From the IMG/VR virus record IMGVR_UViG_3300010373_000070, positions 1-43,938 of that record: 43,938 nucleotides of DNA; one strand, given 5' to 3'. This DNA is from a virus. The position numbers were made by a program, and so were the translations under genes. Below, one piece after another: positions 8,395 through 16,669 of this stretch. The stretch's first letter is position 1. Every line of letters begins with the position of its first letter. Below the pieces are notes generated by a model. It searched no databases. It was not told where the DNA came from and saw nothing but the letters and a program-made list of their open reading frames with translations.

Positions 8395-9388
8395 ACTTCA
8401 CTCGTTCTTGCAACAGCTCTCGGAGGACGCCTTTGTCGGTGCCATACACCGGCTCATATTCGTCAACCCACTTCTCGAATGCCACTGCGACGCCTTCCGA
8501 TTCCTTTACCTTGGGCTGGTCGAGCTGGTCGACAAACGTGCGCACTCTGCAACCCATTCCTCGATAGATCGAGGAGCGGCTATCGACGTACGTCTGGCTA
8601 CCGTAAATGTCGACACGCCACTCGTGCTTCGGATCGAGATAGGTCGGCGGTACTGCCCCACCAACTTCGCGATCTTCGAAGCAGTTGATCTTGCGGCATA
8701 CGCTGCCAGTATCGAATTTCGTTCGCTTTGCGATCGAGCCATTTTTATTAAAGTCCACCAGCCATATTGCACGTTCCGTATTTGCGTCCGAGAGGGTTCG
8801 CCAACGCGGAGCCCCTACATACCAGACCTTTGAGAATTCTTGTGGTGCGTGAATATGACCCGATATGATTTGTACCTGTGGAATTAGATTAGGGTCCGGG
8901 CCATGTTTGTCGTAAAATCCGTTATCATAAGCTACACCATTAAATGTCTGATGACAGAAAATGGTGTGGACCGTTGGGTACTCCTTGCAGAGCTTCACAA
9001 ACTCCTCGGGATCATCCATGTACGATACGAACAACATCGTAGGATTGTCGATACCGTTCGTGTACATCTTGAACGGCTGAAAGACAACCTGCGTCTGATG
9101 ATTATGGGCAAGCATCGAGCTTGCCTTCGAGTGCGCGGATCCCGGCTTGTCGTGATTGCCGATGAGCGAGATCGACGGAACCTTGGCTTCCGCCAGTCTT
9201 CCGTAGAGCTGGAGCCAGAAGTACTGAACCTCGGCGTGAATGATAGCGTGGGTGTGGTATTGATCACCCATGAAGAGAACCGTCGCTTGGTTCTCAGAAG
9301 CGACCTTGACGATTAGGTCTGCTAGTCGTCGGCAGTCATCCAGATCCGAAGGCTCAGCGTGGTAGTCACCAACGATGAGCAGACGCAT
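8384..9388 (-). CDS. SbcD/Mre11-like exonuclease subunit (T4 gp47-like)
   Basis: A calcineurin-type metallophosphoesterase of about 334 residues. The metal-binding motifs are in order: GDYHAE near the N-terminus, FMGDQYHTH, LIGNHDKPG, FCHQTF and ISGHIHAP. Family members pair with the SbcC/Rad50-like ATPase as an ATP-driven nuclease for end processing and recombination-dependent replication; the likely partner is encoded at 16892-18733 in the other arm. The reading frame is open upstream, but I chose the ATG at 9388: it places the first motif at residue 7 and forms a TAATG overlap with the preceding stop. The frame extends to 9445 without stronger evidence for use. Confidence 0.8.
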   Translation of the reverse strand: MRLLIVGDYHAEPSDLDDCRRLADLIVKVASENQATVLFMGDQYHTHAIIHAEVQYFWLQLYGRLAEAKVPSISLIGNHDKPGSAHSKASSMLAHNHQTQVVFQPFKMYTNGIDNPTMLFVSYMDDPEEFVKLCKEYPTVHTIFCHQTFNGVAYDNGFYDKHGPDPNLIPQVQIISGHIHAPQEFSKVWYVGAPRWRTLSDANTERAIWLVDFNKNGSIAKRTKFDTGSVCRKINCFEDREVGGAVPPTYLDPKHEWRVDIYGSQTYVDSRSSIYRGMGCRVRTFVDQLDQPKVKESEGVAVAFEKWVDEYEPVYGTDKGVLRELLQERVKYGQ

Positions 9389-9714
9389 TACGGATTGACG
9401 GGTGCGGAGGTTTCGGCCGGAGTTTGCGGCAACTCGATGGCGCAAATCATCTGACGCGGAATCATGATGAACTTGGAGCCGTCGTCTGCCTCAAGAACCT
9501 CAGAGGCCCACTGGTGCTTCATCGTGTCGCCCTTGACGTACACGGTCGTGCCTGCGGCAACGATGGTGCCGTCATTGAAGCGAGCCTCGGCGACGGTCGT
9601 GAGCTTGGTGAGCTTGGTCGCCTGCTTGATCATGGCGACGCCACGCTGGGTAGAGGTTGTGACGTTTACTTCGGAGAATGGGGTCGTAGCGACCCAGTCG
9701 TTGACGGTAATCAT
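9388..9714 (-). CDS. Possible GroES-like co-chaperonin
   Basis: A 108-residue protein that I tentatively read as a phage co-chaperonin (GroES/T4 gp31 type). The outline fits: a strand at the N-terminus (NDWVATTPF), a flexible Ser/Thr-rich stretch followed by a hydrophobic patch (TSTQRGVAMI, about 20-29) where the GroES mobile loop would be, a central NDGTIVAAGTTVYVKGD that resembles the GroES barrel segment, and a final strand MICAIEL like the end of GroES. Similarity is structural and weak. The GroEL-like gene at 13718 makes a partner plausible. It has its own promoter motif 9 nt before the ATG and no Shine-Dalgarno sequence. Confidence 0.4.
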   Translation of the reverse strand: MITVNDWVATTPFSEVNVTTSTQRGVAMIKQATKLTKLTTVAEARFNDGTIVAAGTTVYVKGDTMKHQWASEVLEADDGSKFIMIPRQMICAIELPQTPAETSAPVNP

Positions 9715-9723
9715 GCTAGAAGC

Positions 9724-9734
9724 CTTATAGCGAA
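9724..9734 (-). promoter_or_regulatory. Phage promoter motif TTCGCTATAAG
   Basis: An exact copy just downstream of the sigma-factor stop codon, with 9 nt between the motif and the ATG of the co-chaperonin-like gene. There is no Shine-Dalgarno sequence in those 9 nt, so the mRNA would be almost leaderless. It would start a transcript covering co-chaperonin, SbcD, terminase and head genes. Confidence 0.75.
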
Positions 9735-9738
9735 TCTG

Positions 9739-10746
9739 TTAGAGGCTGAGACCGCGGAGCTTGAGGATCTTTTGCTCCAGGGGAGAGAGTTGAGCGACAG
9801 CCTGCGCGAGTGCCCCCATGCTGTCCATCTCCTCGCATATCACATCTGGCTGCGTTTCACGCGGTGCCTCGAAGCGGTCCTCGATGCGTACCTGATCCTC
9901 GCCTTCCGTGATATTTATTTCGATCGATACACACGACTGAGCTGCAAGGAGGCCGGCTAGCTCTGGTGCTGAAGTGCGGCCAGCTTTTTCGACACCGATG
10001 TTCACACGCTTCGCCAACTCTTCGATCGGCAGCTCTGCATTGCGACCGAGGATTTTGTTGGCTCGGTAGATCTTGCGCTTGTCAACCGGGTAGAAGTGAA
10101 TTTTCGTCTCTGAGTACTCTTCGATGAAGTTACCTGTCATGCGCTGGATCGCGACTGACGGAAACGCTCCTGCATCTGCCGAGGGAACGTACTTGTCCAC
10201 CGCATTCATCAGGCCCTCACAAGCGATGTCAACCAAGTCCATGTAGTCGAGATGAGAGCGAGGCGTGCGACTGAAGAAGATGCGGGCACGACTGATAGCA
10301 AGCGGCAGGTTCATCGTCACCAGCTCATGACGGAGGGTAACGATCTGCTGTGCGATCTTGACGACCTTTGAATTCGGCTTCCACGGATACGAGCCCAATA
10401 CGAATTGGACAAACGTGAAGTTGAAACGAAACTTCTGCAAGCGCTCGACGTCACCGTTCTTCAACGCCTTCGAGATCGAGCGGGTGAAGATGCGCTGGCG
10501 TTCACGGAAGAAGGGACGTGCAGCAAGGATATTGTGCTTGCTGACGTTGATGTAGCGAATGAACGCTTTGTACATCTTGTCGCCGAGAGAATGGTTCTTC
10601 AACGTCTCTCGGAATTCATCTTCGAGGGCGATGAGTGACTTGATCTGTTGCTGCTGACGCTTGTTGAAGTCCTCGGTGTCGCCGTAGCGTTCGATGGCCT
10701 TCTCTAGCGAGACAGCGAATTGACGGAAATGCGTATCGTCGGACAT
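9739..10746 (-). CDS. Sigma-70-family RNA polymerase sigma factor lacking most of region 4
   Basis: A protein of 335 residues. The core matches sigma region 2: LVTMNLPLAISRARIFF, then DYMDLVDIACEGLMNAVDKY (region 2.2, core-binding) and FPSVAIQRMTGNFIEEY (regions 2.3-2.4, -10 melting and recognition). A region 3-like stretch follows (YPVDKRKIYRANKILG, then LPIEELAKRVNIG). The chain ends at LSPLEQKILKLRGLSL, where region 4.1 begins, so the -35-reading helix-turn-helix is absent. The stop is followed directly by the next promoter, so this is not an obvious frameshift. The ATG at 10746 overlaps the helicase stop (TAATG). I infer that it directs the polymerase to the TYCGCTATAAG motif. Confidence 0.75.
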   Translation of the reverse strand: MSDDTHFRQFAVSLEKAIERYGDTEDFNKRQQQQIKSLIALEDEFRETLKNHSLGDKMYKAFIRYINVSKHNILAARPFFRERQRIFTRSISKALKNGDVERLQKFRFNFTFVQFVLGSYPWKPNSKVVKIAQQIVTLRHELVTMNLPLAISRARIFFSRTPRSHLDYMDLVDIACEGLMNAVDKYVPSADAGAFPSVAIQRMTGNFIEEYSETKIHFYPVDKRKIYRANKILGRNAELPIEELAKRVNIGVEKAGRTSAPELAGLLAAQSCVSIEINITEGEDQVRIEDRFEAPRETQPDVICEEMDSMGALAQAVAQLSPLEQKILKLRGLSL

Positions 10747-12269
10747 TATAGGTCTATCTCTTCTACCGGGCCATACAGCTCGTTGTAGAAGTTCTTTCGT
10801 AGGAGGCTGTGACGGTGAACCACGTCCACATTCACCACGTCGAAGTCGACGTAGATGCAATCAGTCTTTTGAACACCGGTCCATGGGTTAACAACAAAGC
10901 CTTGGCCACCGCCGCGTGTAGCACGACCAACAGCTTGCTTGGTCTTGATCTCGGATGACTTTCCTTGCAGGTATATGATCGCCTCGACAGCTTGCAGATC
11001 TGTTCCAGTGGCGATGCAGGACGTGCCCACGAGGATCGGAATATTGCCGAGGTTGAATTCGTCGACTAGGTCAGATGGATCATCATCGTGGTATTCAGCA
11101 GGCACAAGCTTCTTGCGCTTTGCATCGAGCGGTCCGTGTGCAAATCGAGCCTCGTGCTTGAGGTACGGCAGGAGCGCGGTGAATTGCTCCAGCTCCTCCA
11201 CCAAGATCACAGTCGGACGCTTCATCTTCTCGACGAAACGATTGGCCAGATCTGCGGCGTGCTTGACGACCTTCTGGTTGTAGTACAAGTGCTGGCGAGT
11301 GAGCTTACCAGGATCCAGGGAGCGTGATGCTTCCGCCGAATGGACGTTGACGACCTTGAAATACGGACGTGAGAGATATCCCTGATCGATACCCTCACGC
11401 ACCGTCATCGCGTAGACAGTCTTGCCAGTGATGCCGTTGAGGACGAGATCTAGTCCGTCGTTACGTACCTGCGTCGCGGAAAAGAAAAAGCGGTAGGGTG
11501 CACGCTTGCAGAGACCGAGACATACCTTCGCCAACGTCTCCGAGGGAACGAGGTGCGATTCGTCCGCAATGAATACCTTCGCCGAGGAGAGATTCTTCCA
11601 GTGCTCGGTACCTTCTTCAACACGCGTGAGGGAGTCGTCGATGGCGATCGTGAAGAGCTTGTCTGACTCCTTCTTGCCGTCACCGTACTTGCCGACGTAG
11701 CGCTTACCGAAATGCTCGTAGAAATCCTTGTAGAGCTGGTTGCAGATATTCGCCGAGGGACACATGACGACGGTCTTGAGTGCAACTGACTTGCAGAGCA
11801 TTCGGATGATCGTCGACTTACCCAGCCCCGTACCGATCTCTACACGACATGGACCATCCTTCGCTGCTGCGAGGAGGGCATCGTGTGCATCGTTCTGGTA
11901 GTAACGGGCTGCGTGCTTCGGCTTGAGGAAGTAGGGGATCGCTCCGGTAGGAGGCAAGCCGTAGTCGATTTGAATTGAATCGTTGAATTGTTGCGAGAGG
12001 GACTCAGCTAGACCGGAATAGGTATACAACCCATCCTGATCTTCGAAGAGAACAGACTTGATACGCTCACCCTTCAGCTCTTCCAGCTTGGCTGCGTAGT
12101 CCTCTTCTTTGTCGGTATACCAGTGGGCTTGTTGCTTCAGACGTTTGATATCGTATTCGACCTTCTTGTCGGTATACTTGAGGACGGAGCGAAGTCGACG
12201 TTCTACGATCGAGTCTTGCTTGTAGCTGTCCGAGAGGCGAACGATTGTTGGTTCGGTGATTGTTAGCAT
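10746..12269 (-). CDS. SF2 DNA helicase, UvsW-like
   Basis: A 507-residue superfamily 2 helicase. Motif I is EIGTGLGKST (about 145-154), motif II is ADESH near residue 236, motif III is FFSAT, and motif VI is KQAVGRATRGGG near residue 450. T4 UvsW, its nearest functional analogue, unwinds branched DNA and R-loops and helps switch from origin-dependent to recombination-dependent replication. The N-terminal 120 residues have no recognised domain. It forms TAATG overlaps with the genes on both sides, so kinase, helicase and sigma would be translated together. Confidence 0.8.
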   Translation of the reverse strand: MLTITEPTIVRLSDSYKQDSIVERRLRSVLKYTDKKVEYDIKRLKQQAHWYTDKEEDYAAKLEELKGERIKSVLFEDQDGLYTYSGLAESLSQQFNDSIQIDYGLPPTGAIPYFLKPKHAARYYQNDAHDALLAAAKDGPCRVEIGTGLGKSTIIRMLCKSVALKTVVMCPSANICNQLYKDFYEHFGKRYVGKYGDGKKESDKLFTIAIDDSLTRVEEGTEHWKNLSSAKVFIADESHLVPSETLAKVCLGLCKRAPYRFFFSATQVRNDGLDLVLNGITGKTVYAMTVREGIDQGYLSRPYFKVVNVHSAEASRSLDPGKLTRQHLYYNQKVVKHAADLANRFVEKMKRPTVILVEELEQFTALLPYLKHEARFAHGPLDAKRKKLVPAEYHDDDPSDLVDEFNLGNIPILVGTSCIATGTDLQAVEAIIYLQGKSSEIKTKQAVGRATRGGGQGFVVNPWTGVQKTDCIYVDFDVVNVDVVHRHSLLRKNFYNELYGPVEEIDL

Positions 12270-12850
12270 TAAAAGCGACGAAGCATGATCGCTGACGTCA
12301 CTTGTCCTAGGCGGGCCTTAGGGTCTCCGTGAAGTGGAACGATGCTCTTCCATGCGGCAGGAGCGATCTCACTCAAGATCTTGGGAATCGATTCGTCAAT
12401 CTTGATGGACTGCTGTTGGTCGTGAATACGGTTTGCGTCGACGGTGCTACCTTCGATTACGGGAGGAGCGTAGAAGATCAGATCTGCTCCAAACGTAGCT
12501 TTCTCGACGAGCTTCTGAGTGATTGCTGTTTCACGCATATCGTTGCTCATGTAGAGGAGCGAATTGAGTGGACTAGAATCACATACGATGATGGTTTGCT
12601 TGTCGCACACCTGAGAGAACATATGCTCGATCGAGATCTGCTGTTGCATGATGCGGAGCTGATCTTCATCGTCGAGCGTGAGTGCTTCTTCTGGGAGGAG
12701 CGATAGCTGGAATCGCTTGTGAGCAATGTACTGACGTGCTTGCTCAGCGACGAATTCACATGCGATGCCGATCTCTTTCAGTGTAGCGAATGTCATGGCT
12801 GCGGTTGTGGTCTTTCCACTGCAAGGACATCCGATAAAACCAATTCTCAT
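12269..12850 (-). CDS. P-loop NTPase, NadR/AAA_28-like nucleoside or nucleotide kinase
   Basis: About 193 residues. The Walker A motif GCPCSGKTT is at residues 7-15 and a later DSSPLNSLLYM (about 97-107) resembles the Walker B/substrate region of NadR-type and deoxynucleoside-type kinases. The substrate cannot be told from the sequence. The frame is open to 12919, but I chose the ATG at 12850: it puts the P-loop where it belongs and lies 6 nt after a perfect promoter motif, which would otherwise fall inside the coding region. It is the first gene of the minus-strand arm. Confidence 0.65.
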   Translation of the reverse strand: MRIGFIGCPCSGKTTTAAMTFATLKEIGIACEFVAEQARQYIAHKRFQLSLLPEEALTLDDEDQLRIMQQQISIEHMFSQVCDKQTIIVCDSSPLNSLLYMSNDMRETAITQKLVEKATFGADLIFYAPPVIEGSTVDANRIHDQQQSIKIDESIPKILSEIAPAAWKSIVPLHGDPKARLGQVTSAIMLRRF

Positions 12851-12856
12851 AGTTGT

Positions 12857-12867
12857 CTTATAGCGAA
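12857..12867 (-). promoter_or_regulatory. Phage promoter motif TTCGCTATAAG, left arm
   Basis: An exact copy, 6 nt before the ATG of the kinase-like gene, so transcription would start at or next to the start codon. It faces away from the copy at 12885-12895, with 17 bp between the two, making a divergent pair at the junction of the arms. Confidence 0.75.
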
Positions 12868-12884
12868 TCTCTTGTAAGGCCCGA

Positions 12885-12895
12885 TCCGCTATAAG
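12885..12895 (+). promoter_or_regulatory. Phage promoter motif TCCGCTATAAG, right-facing
   Basis: The plus-strand member of the divergent pair. No long gene follows at once. Seven nt downstream an ATG opens a six-codon frame (MGIWSN, stop TAG), then about 375 nt of non-coding sequence leads to the next promoter copy and the first right-arm gene. Confidence 0.65.
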
Positions 12896-13278
12896 TGCAG
12901 AGATGGGAATATGGTCCAATTAGATCGATTTGATGGTTGCGGATCGGAGCGTCAGCTCCGCAACTAAGAAGAAAACCTAAAGGTAGTAATCCTAGGTAGA
13001 CTGTTTACTATAAACCTCTCTTCTAAGATCTTAGTTAATAGTTAACTAGTAAGGTGCCTAAGGGAGACTTTTCAGCAAAGTTGCCCGTCGACTATTGGTT
13101 AATTCAATGATAAACGTCGATCGACTCCAGTAGGACTTCTGATCAAAAGTCACGCGGCGCACACTACATTGACGTCTTGATCGCTCCTTCCTTAGTCAGC
13201 TTACAAAAATCGAAACTTTTATTCGTTGGAAAGTGGTGTACCAACAATTCCAAACGGCAGACGACCTCCTCAAAAAGT
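12896..13278 (+). other. Non-coding control region between the arms
   Basis: About 380 bases without a convincing gene, more AT-rich than the surroundings. It holds a stable hairpin (12936-12964), the palindrome CCTAGG (12991-12996), an inverted repeat GTTTA/TAAAC (13003-13015), the perfect 12-bp palindrome CTAAGATCTTAG (13023-13034), a tandem TAGTTAA repeat (13032-13045), and two CGTCGA-containing sites (13086 and 13115). A GTG start at 13233 in frame with the next gene is possible but would place a promoter motif inside the coding region. The density of short palindromes suits operators or a replication origin; neither is proved. Confidence 0.45.
12936..12964. repeat. Inverted repeat, hairpin-forming
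   Basis: GTTGC and GGAGC, a GTCA loop, then GCTCC and GCAAC form a ten-pair stem with a five-base bulge (GGATC). An alternative pairing is GTTGCGGA with TCCGCAAC. No T-run follows on either strand, so it is not a standard terminator. It could be an RNA element in the right-facing leader or a DNA site in the control region. Confidence 0.5.
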
Positions 13279-13289
13279 TCCGCTATAAG
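13279..13289 (+). promoter_or_regulatory. Phage promoter motif TCCGCTATAAG
   Basis: An exact copy, 6 nt before an ATG at 13296 and without a Shine-Dalgarno sequence. It would drive the DNA-binding protein, chaperonin and SbcC operon, and it argues that the coding region begins at 13296 rather than at the GTG at 13233. Confidence 0.7.
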
Positions 13290-13295
13290 GGTTCC

Positions 13296-13718
13296 ATGAA
13301 GGAAGAAATTCTTAACATCGCCCCTGAGTCAGTTCAGGCGATCGGCGAAGAGAAGCAGAAGGCGACCAAGCGTGGTCGCCCGGCTGGTCAGTTTGACTAT
13401 CACAAGCTCCTCGTCCTCCAGTACCTCCAGAACCACACCAAGACTCACGGCATTCCATTCGAAGGCACCAACGAAGATCTCGCTGAGGCAATCGGCGAGT
13501 GGGGTGAACATTTCCGTGTCGGTGTGTCAGCTCGACAGATCGCTCGCTATTTGCGAAAGCTTCAGGAAGAGACTGCTCCCGATGGGAAGTCTCGTATCGA
13601 AGTAGCCTTGCACCGCTTCAAGGGTGCGAACGGAACGTTCGGCAGTCGTCGAGTTATCCACGTGAACGATCTGCGAGACTTCAAGGTCTCGCACCTCGAC
13701 GGTCAAGCTCAGTCGTAA
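13296..13718 (+). CDS. Putative winged-helix DNA-binding protein
   Basis: A protein of 140 residues with the chosen start. After a basic AT-hook-like patch (TKRGRPAG) comes a helical domain: DYHKLLVLQYLQNHTKTHG, then TNEDLAEAIGE and VSARQIARYLRKLQEE, whose spacing resembles a winged helix with a recognition helix at about residues 84-100. It is likely a transcription regulator or replication accessory. It is the first gene of the right arm beside the control region, which suits a regulator. The frame is open to a GTG at 13233, adding 21 residues. It overlaps the chaperonin start by TAATG. Confidence 0.55.
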   Translation: MKEEILNIAPESVQAIGEEKQKATKRGRPAGQFDYHKLLVLQYLQNHTKTHGIPFEGTNEDLAEAIGEWGEHFRVGVSARQIARYLRKLQEETAPDGKSRIEVALHRFKGANGTFGSRRVIHVNDLRDFKVSHLDGQAQS

Positions 13719-15535
13719 TGGAATACCAGAAAGTCAAGTCAGCACCGAAGGTGATCACCGTCAAGGGTGACGCTCTTCGCAAGCGCATCCTCGGCACCAT
13801 GAACACGGTCAGCTCGATCGTCGGTGGTACTCTCGGTCCGAGCGGCAATCCTGCTCTAATCGAGCGTTTCGAACACGGTCTGCCTCCTCTCATCACGAAG
13901 GACGGTGTCACGGTCATGCGCTCTCTCGGCATGTCCGATCCGACGGACCACTGCATCATGGAAGCTGCACGCGATGCAGCTACCAAGACTGCAAACGAAG
14001 CTGGTGACGGTACGACCACAGCGACGATCCTCGCTGAGGCTTTCGTTCGTCACATCGACGAATTCTGTCGCAAGCATCGCACGATGTCTCCTCAGAAGGT
14101 CGTTCGTACCCTCGAACGAGCATTCAATCGAGTCATCGAGCCCGCTATCCGTGAGCTGTCAATTGACGCTTCGGAAGATCGCAAGCTCCAGACTGCTGTT
14201 GCCAAGATCTCCGCGAACAACGAGGTAGAGCTGGCTGAGAAGGTCATGGAGTGCTTTGAGCTTGTCGGCGACGATGGTAACGTGACGATCCTCGAACGTT
14301 CGGGCCCAACGGGCTACGAAGTCGAGCGTCTCGAAGGCTATCCCATTACCATGGGCTACGAGCAATCGTGCGCGAAGTACTACAGCGCATTCATCAACGA
14401 TGCGTCGACGCAGAAGGTGATCATGGAACGTCCGGTGTTCCTGCTCTACCACGGTGTCATCAACGACATCCAGCCTGTGTTGCCGATCTTGCAGAAAGTC
14501 GGCGACGAGCTTGAGAAGAAGCTCCAGGGCCAGCACACCGACTACGACCACTACAACGTCGTTGTCGTCGCGACCGGCTTCTCTCCTCGCGTGCTCGCAT
14601 CATTTGCTCACGCATCGACTCAGGCCAACTCGATCCGCATCTACCCGCTCGTCGTTCCTCTCACGGCAGCGACGAACGGTCAGGCTCAATTCCTCGACGA
14701 CCTTGCAGCCGTCACTGGCGCGATCGTATTCGATCCTGCTACGCACCCTGCCGATCGTGGCGAGCTTGTGGACCTCGGTCCCGGCGTCGTCTCGTTCGAG
14801 TCGTCTCGTTACCGCTCGATGATCATCGGTCGTGCGACGGGCATCATGGACCCGAACCACGCCGACGCAAACGACTATGAGACGTACGAAGATCGTCTCA
14901 TGAATCGTGTCAGCGAAGTCGAAGCCCTGCTCTCGAATCCAGAGAGTGATTGGGACAAGATCTACCTCCAGGAGCGCGTCGGTAAGCTGACGGGCGGCAT
15001 CGCCAAGCTCCATGTCGTCGGTTCGTCGAACGGCGAGCTGAAGGAAAAGCGCGATCGTGCTGAGGACGCCGTATGTGCCGTCCGCGGTGCAATCAAGCAC
15101 GGATGTCTGCCCGGTGGTGGATGGACGTTGCTCAAGCTCTGCTCGCTGCTATCGGATGAAGATCCGGTCGTGCGTCAGGTTCTCAAGCCGGCCCTCATGG
15201 TCCCGGTCGATCGTCTGCTCCGCAATTGCGGCTTCAATGACGTCGACATTCGTCAGATCCTAGAGCCTGTGCTCGAAGGCATCCGCGATGGCAAGACCGT
15301 CGTCTACGATGCATACGAACACCGTCACGGTGATCCCATCGAGCTAGGCGTCCTTGACTCGACGCCAGCCGTCCTGGAAGCAATCCGCAACTCGATCTCG
15401 ATCGCCTCGCAGCTTGGCACTCTCGGCGGCACCGTCGTGTTCCGTCGCGACGAGACCTTCGAGCGCAGCGAAGCTCACAACGCTCAAGAGTTTGAGCGCA
15501 ACGCAAATATCAACGAAGCAAACCTACGTGCATAA
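13718..15535 (+). CDS. GroEL-like chaperonin (group I type)
   Basis: A 605-residue chaperonin, about 55 residues longer than E. coli GroEL. Nucleotide-site motifs are present: GTLGPSGNP near residue 40, TKDGVTV, GDGTTTATILAEAF with the catalytic Asp, AEDAVCAVRGAI with a second conserved Asp, LPGGGWTLLK, and GVLDSTPAVLEAI near the C-terminus. The GGM tail of GroEL is missing. The apical part (about residues 190-400) is divergent, which may reflect phage substrates. Phage chaperonins are known in some giant phages and fold virion proteins. A possible partner lies at 9388-9714. It starts at a TAATG overlap with no Shine-Dalgarno sequence. Confidence 0.88.
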   Translation: MEYQKVKSAPKVITVKGDALRKRILGTMNTVSSIVGGTLGPSGNPALIERFEHGLPPLITKDGVTVMRSLGMSDPTDHCIMEAARDAATKTANEAGDGTTTATILAEAFVRHIDEFCRKHRTMSPQKVVRTLERAFNRVIEPAIRELSIDASEDRKLQTAVAKISANNEVELAEKVMECFELVGDDGNVTILERSGPTGYEVERLEGYPITMGYEQSCAKYYSAFINDASTQKVIMERPVFLLYHGVINDIQPVLPILQKVGDELEKKLQGQHTDYDHYNVVVVATGFSPRVLASFAHASTQANSIRIYPLVVPLTAATNGQAQFLDDLAAVTGAIVFDPATHPADRGELVDLGPGVVSFESSRYRSMIIGRATGIMDPNHADANDYETYEDRLMNRVSEVEALLSNPESDWDKIYLQERVGKLTGGIAKLHVVGSSNGELKEKRDRAEDAVCAVRGAIKHGCLPGGGWTLLKLCSLLSDEDPVVRQVLKPALMVPVDRLLRNCGFNDVDIRQILEPVLEGIRDGKTVVYDAYEHRHGDPIELGVLDSTPAVLEAIRNSISIASQLGTLGGTVVFRRDETFERSEAHNAQEFERNANINEANLRA

Positions 15536-16669
15536 ATGTTCGCAGTAATCGCACTCGCACTCATTATCACCGCTGTCCTTGGTGGCAGCCTCTACGTGGG
15601 AGTGACCACGTACGATCGTTACAAGCAGAATCAGGCAAAGCGCCTCAATGAAGAGGCTGCTTTCGGACAGCTATCTCCCGCAATGCAGGAGAAGGTCGAA
15701 GTCGCCGTCGACAACATCCTCGACGAAGCTGAAGTGAAGCAGCTCTTCAGCCCGGAGAATTCGCAGATCGTTCAGCAGACTCTATTCCCGAAGGAAAAGG
15801 AAGTGATGAGCCTCTATCTGGCTGAGCGTCAGTTTGAGGATTACAAGAAGGAATACCTCCGCACGTGCTACAAGTTCGAAGGCACGTACGGCGATCTGGT
15901 GCACGATCCGCATGACACCGCTTTGGCTCACAATCACGGCCTAGAGCAGATGCATAACTTCCTCCTCGACAAGCATCTACGCTATTCATCGGGCAATCAG
16001 GCAGCAGATTTCTTCGCGATGAATCCGCCGAAGGTTGTGCCGGATCGCAAGTACAAGATCGAGACCGCCATCCTCGACGTCGAGCATCCGTACGACAAGA
16101 AGAAGTACGGCTCGTACGCCGAAGCGTATCAGGCTTCAGTCGGCAGCCCTCACGCGATTCCGATGCCGGCAGAGATGTCAGCAGTGACCGCTGGCAAGGC
16201 GCAGGAAGAGATCACCAAGTTCATCAACACACCGCTGGATAAGCTGCGCGACTATCACCACAGCGCTAACCCGGACATGTGGACGATCGTGCGTGCTCTC
16301 CAGGAGCAAGCTGACAAGGTCGAGTCCGAGAAGGAAGGCGTCGAAGTTCAGAAGGTCACGAAGATGATCGTCACGGCCCTCACCGCTATCTCGACGAAGC
16401 TTGAGGACGACGAATTCCACACGAAGGTCATGCTCGAAGAGCGCGACAAGGAAATCGCTCTACTCAAAGAGAAGCTCGCATCGGTCCCTACGCCGGGCGA
16501 ATACAAGCTCGAAGCGTTTCCTTCGAAGAAACAGCCGAAGGGTGAGAAGCTCGCAATCAAGCTTCAGCCAGAGATCGACGTCATGACCTATGACGAAGTG
16601 CTGGCTCGTGTCGAGAAGCCGAAGCGCAGCCGCAAGCCGGTCAAGCGCAAGCTCGCCATCCACAAGTAA
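15536..16669 (+). CDS. Membrane-anchored hypothetical protein
   Basis: A 377-residue protein with one N-terminal transmembrane segment (about residues 3-26, FAVIALALIITAVLGGSLYV) followed by a large soluble part, probably cytoplasmic. Charged helices at about 28-60 and 260-315 look like coiled coil, and the end is very basic (KPKRSRKPVKRKLAIHK). It starts directly after the chaperonin stop and overlaps the next gene by TAATG. No family is recognised. A membrane-tethered scaffold or DNA anchor would fit the basic tail, but that is a guess. Confidence 0.5.
   Translation: MFAVIALALIITAVLGGSLYVGVTTYDRYKQNQAKRLNEEAAFGQLSPAMQEKVEVAVDNILDEAEVKQLFSPENSQIVQQTLFPKEKEVMSLYLAERQFEDYKKEYLRTCYKFEGTYGDLVHDPHDTALAHNHGLEQMHNFLLDKHLRYSSGNQAADFFAMNPPKVVPDRKYKIETAILDVEHPYDKKKYGSYAEAYQASVGSPHAIPMPAEMSAVTAGKAQEEITKFINTPLDKLRDYHHSANPDMWTIVRALQEQADKVESEKEGVEVQKVTKMIVTALTAISTKLEDDEFHTKVMLEERDKEIALLKEKLASVPTPGEYKLEAFPSKKQPKGEKLAIKLQPEIDVMTYDEVLARVEKPKRSRKPVKRKLAIHK

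Noticed and set aside
12936-12964. Hairpin as a Rho-independent terminator
   Set aside because: There is no run of T on either strand after the stem.
13233-13295. GTG start at 13233 for the DNA-binding protein
   Set aside because: It would put a perfect promoter motif inside the gene and has no usable ribosome-binding site; the ATG at 13296 fits the spacing rule.
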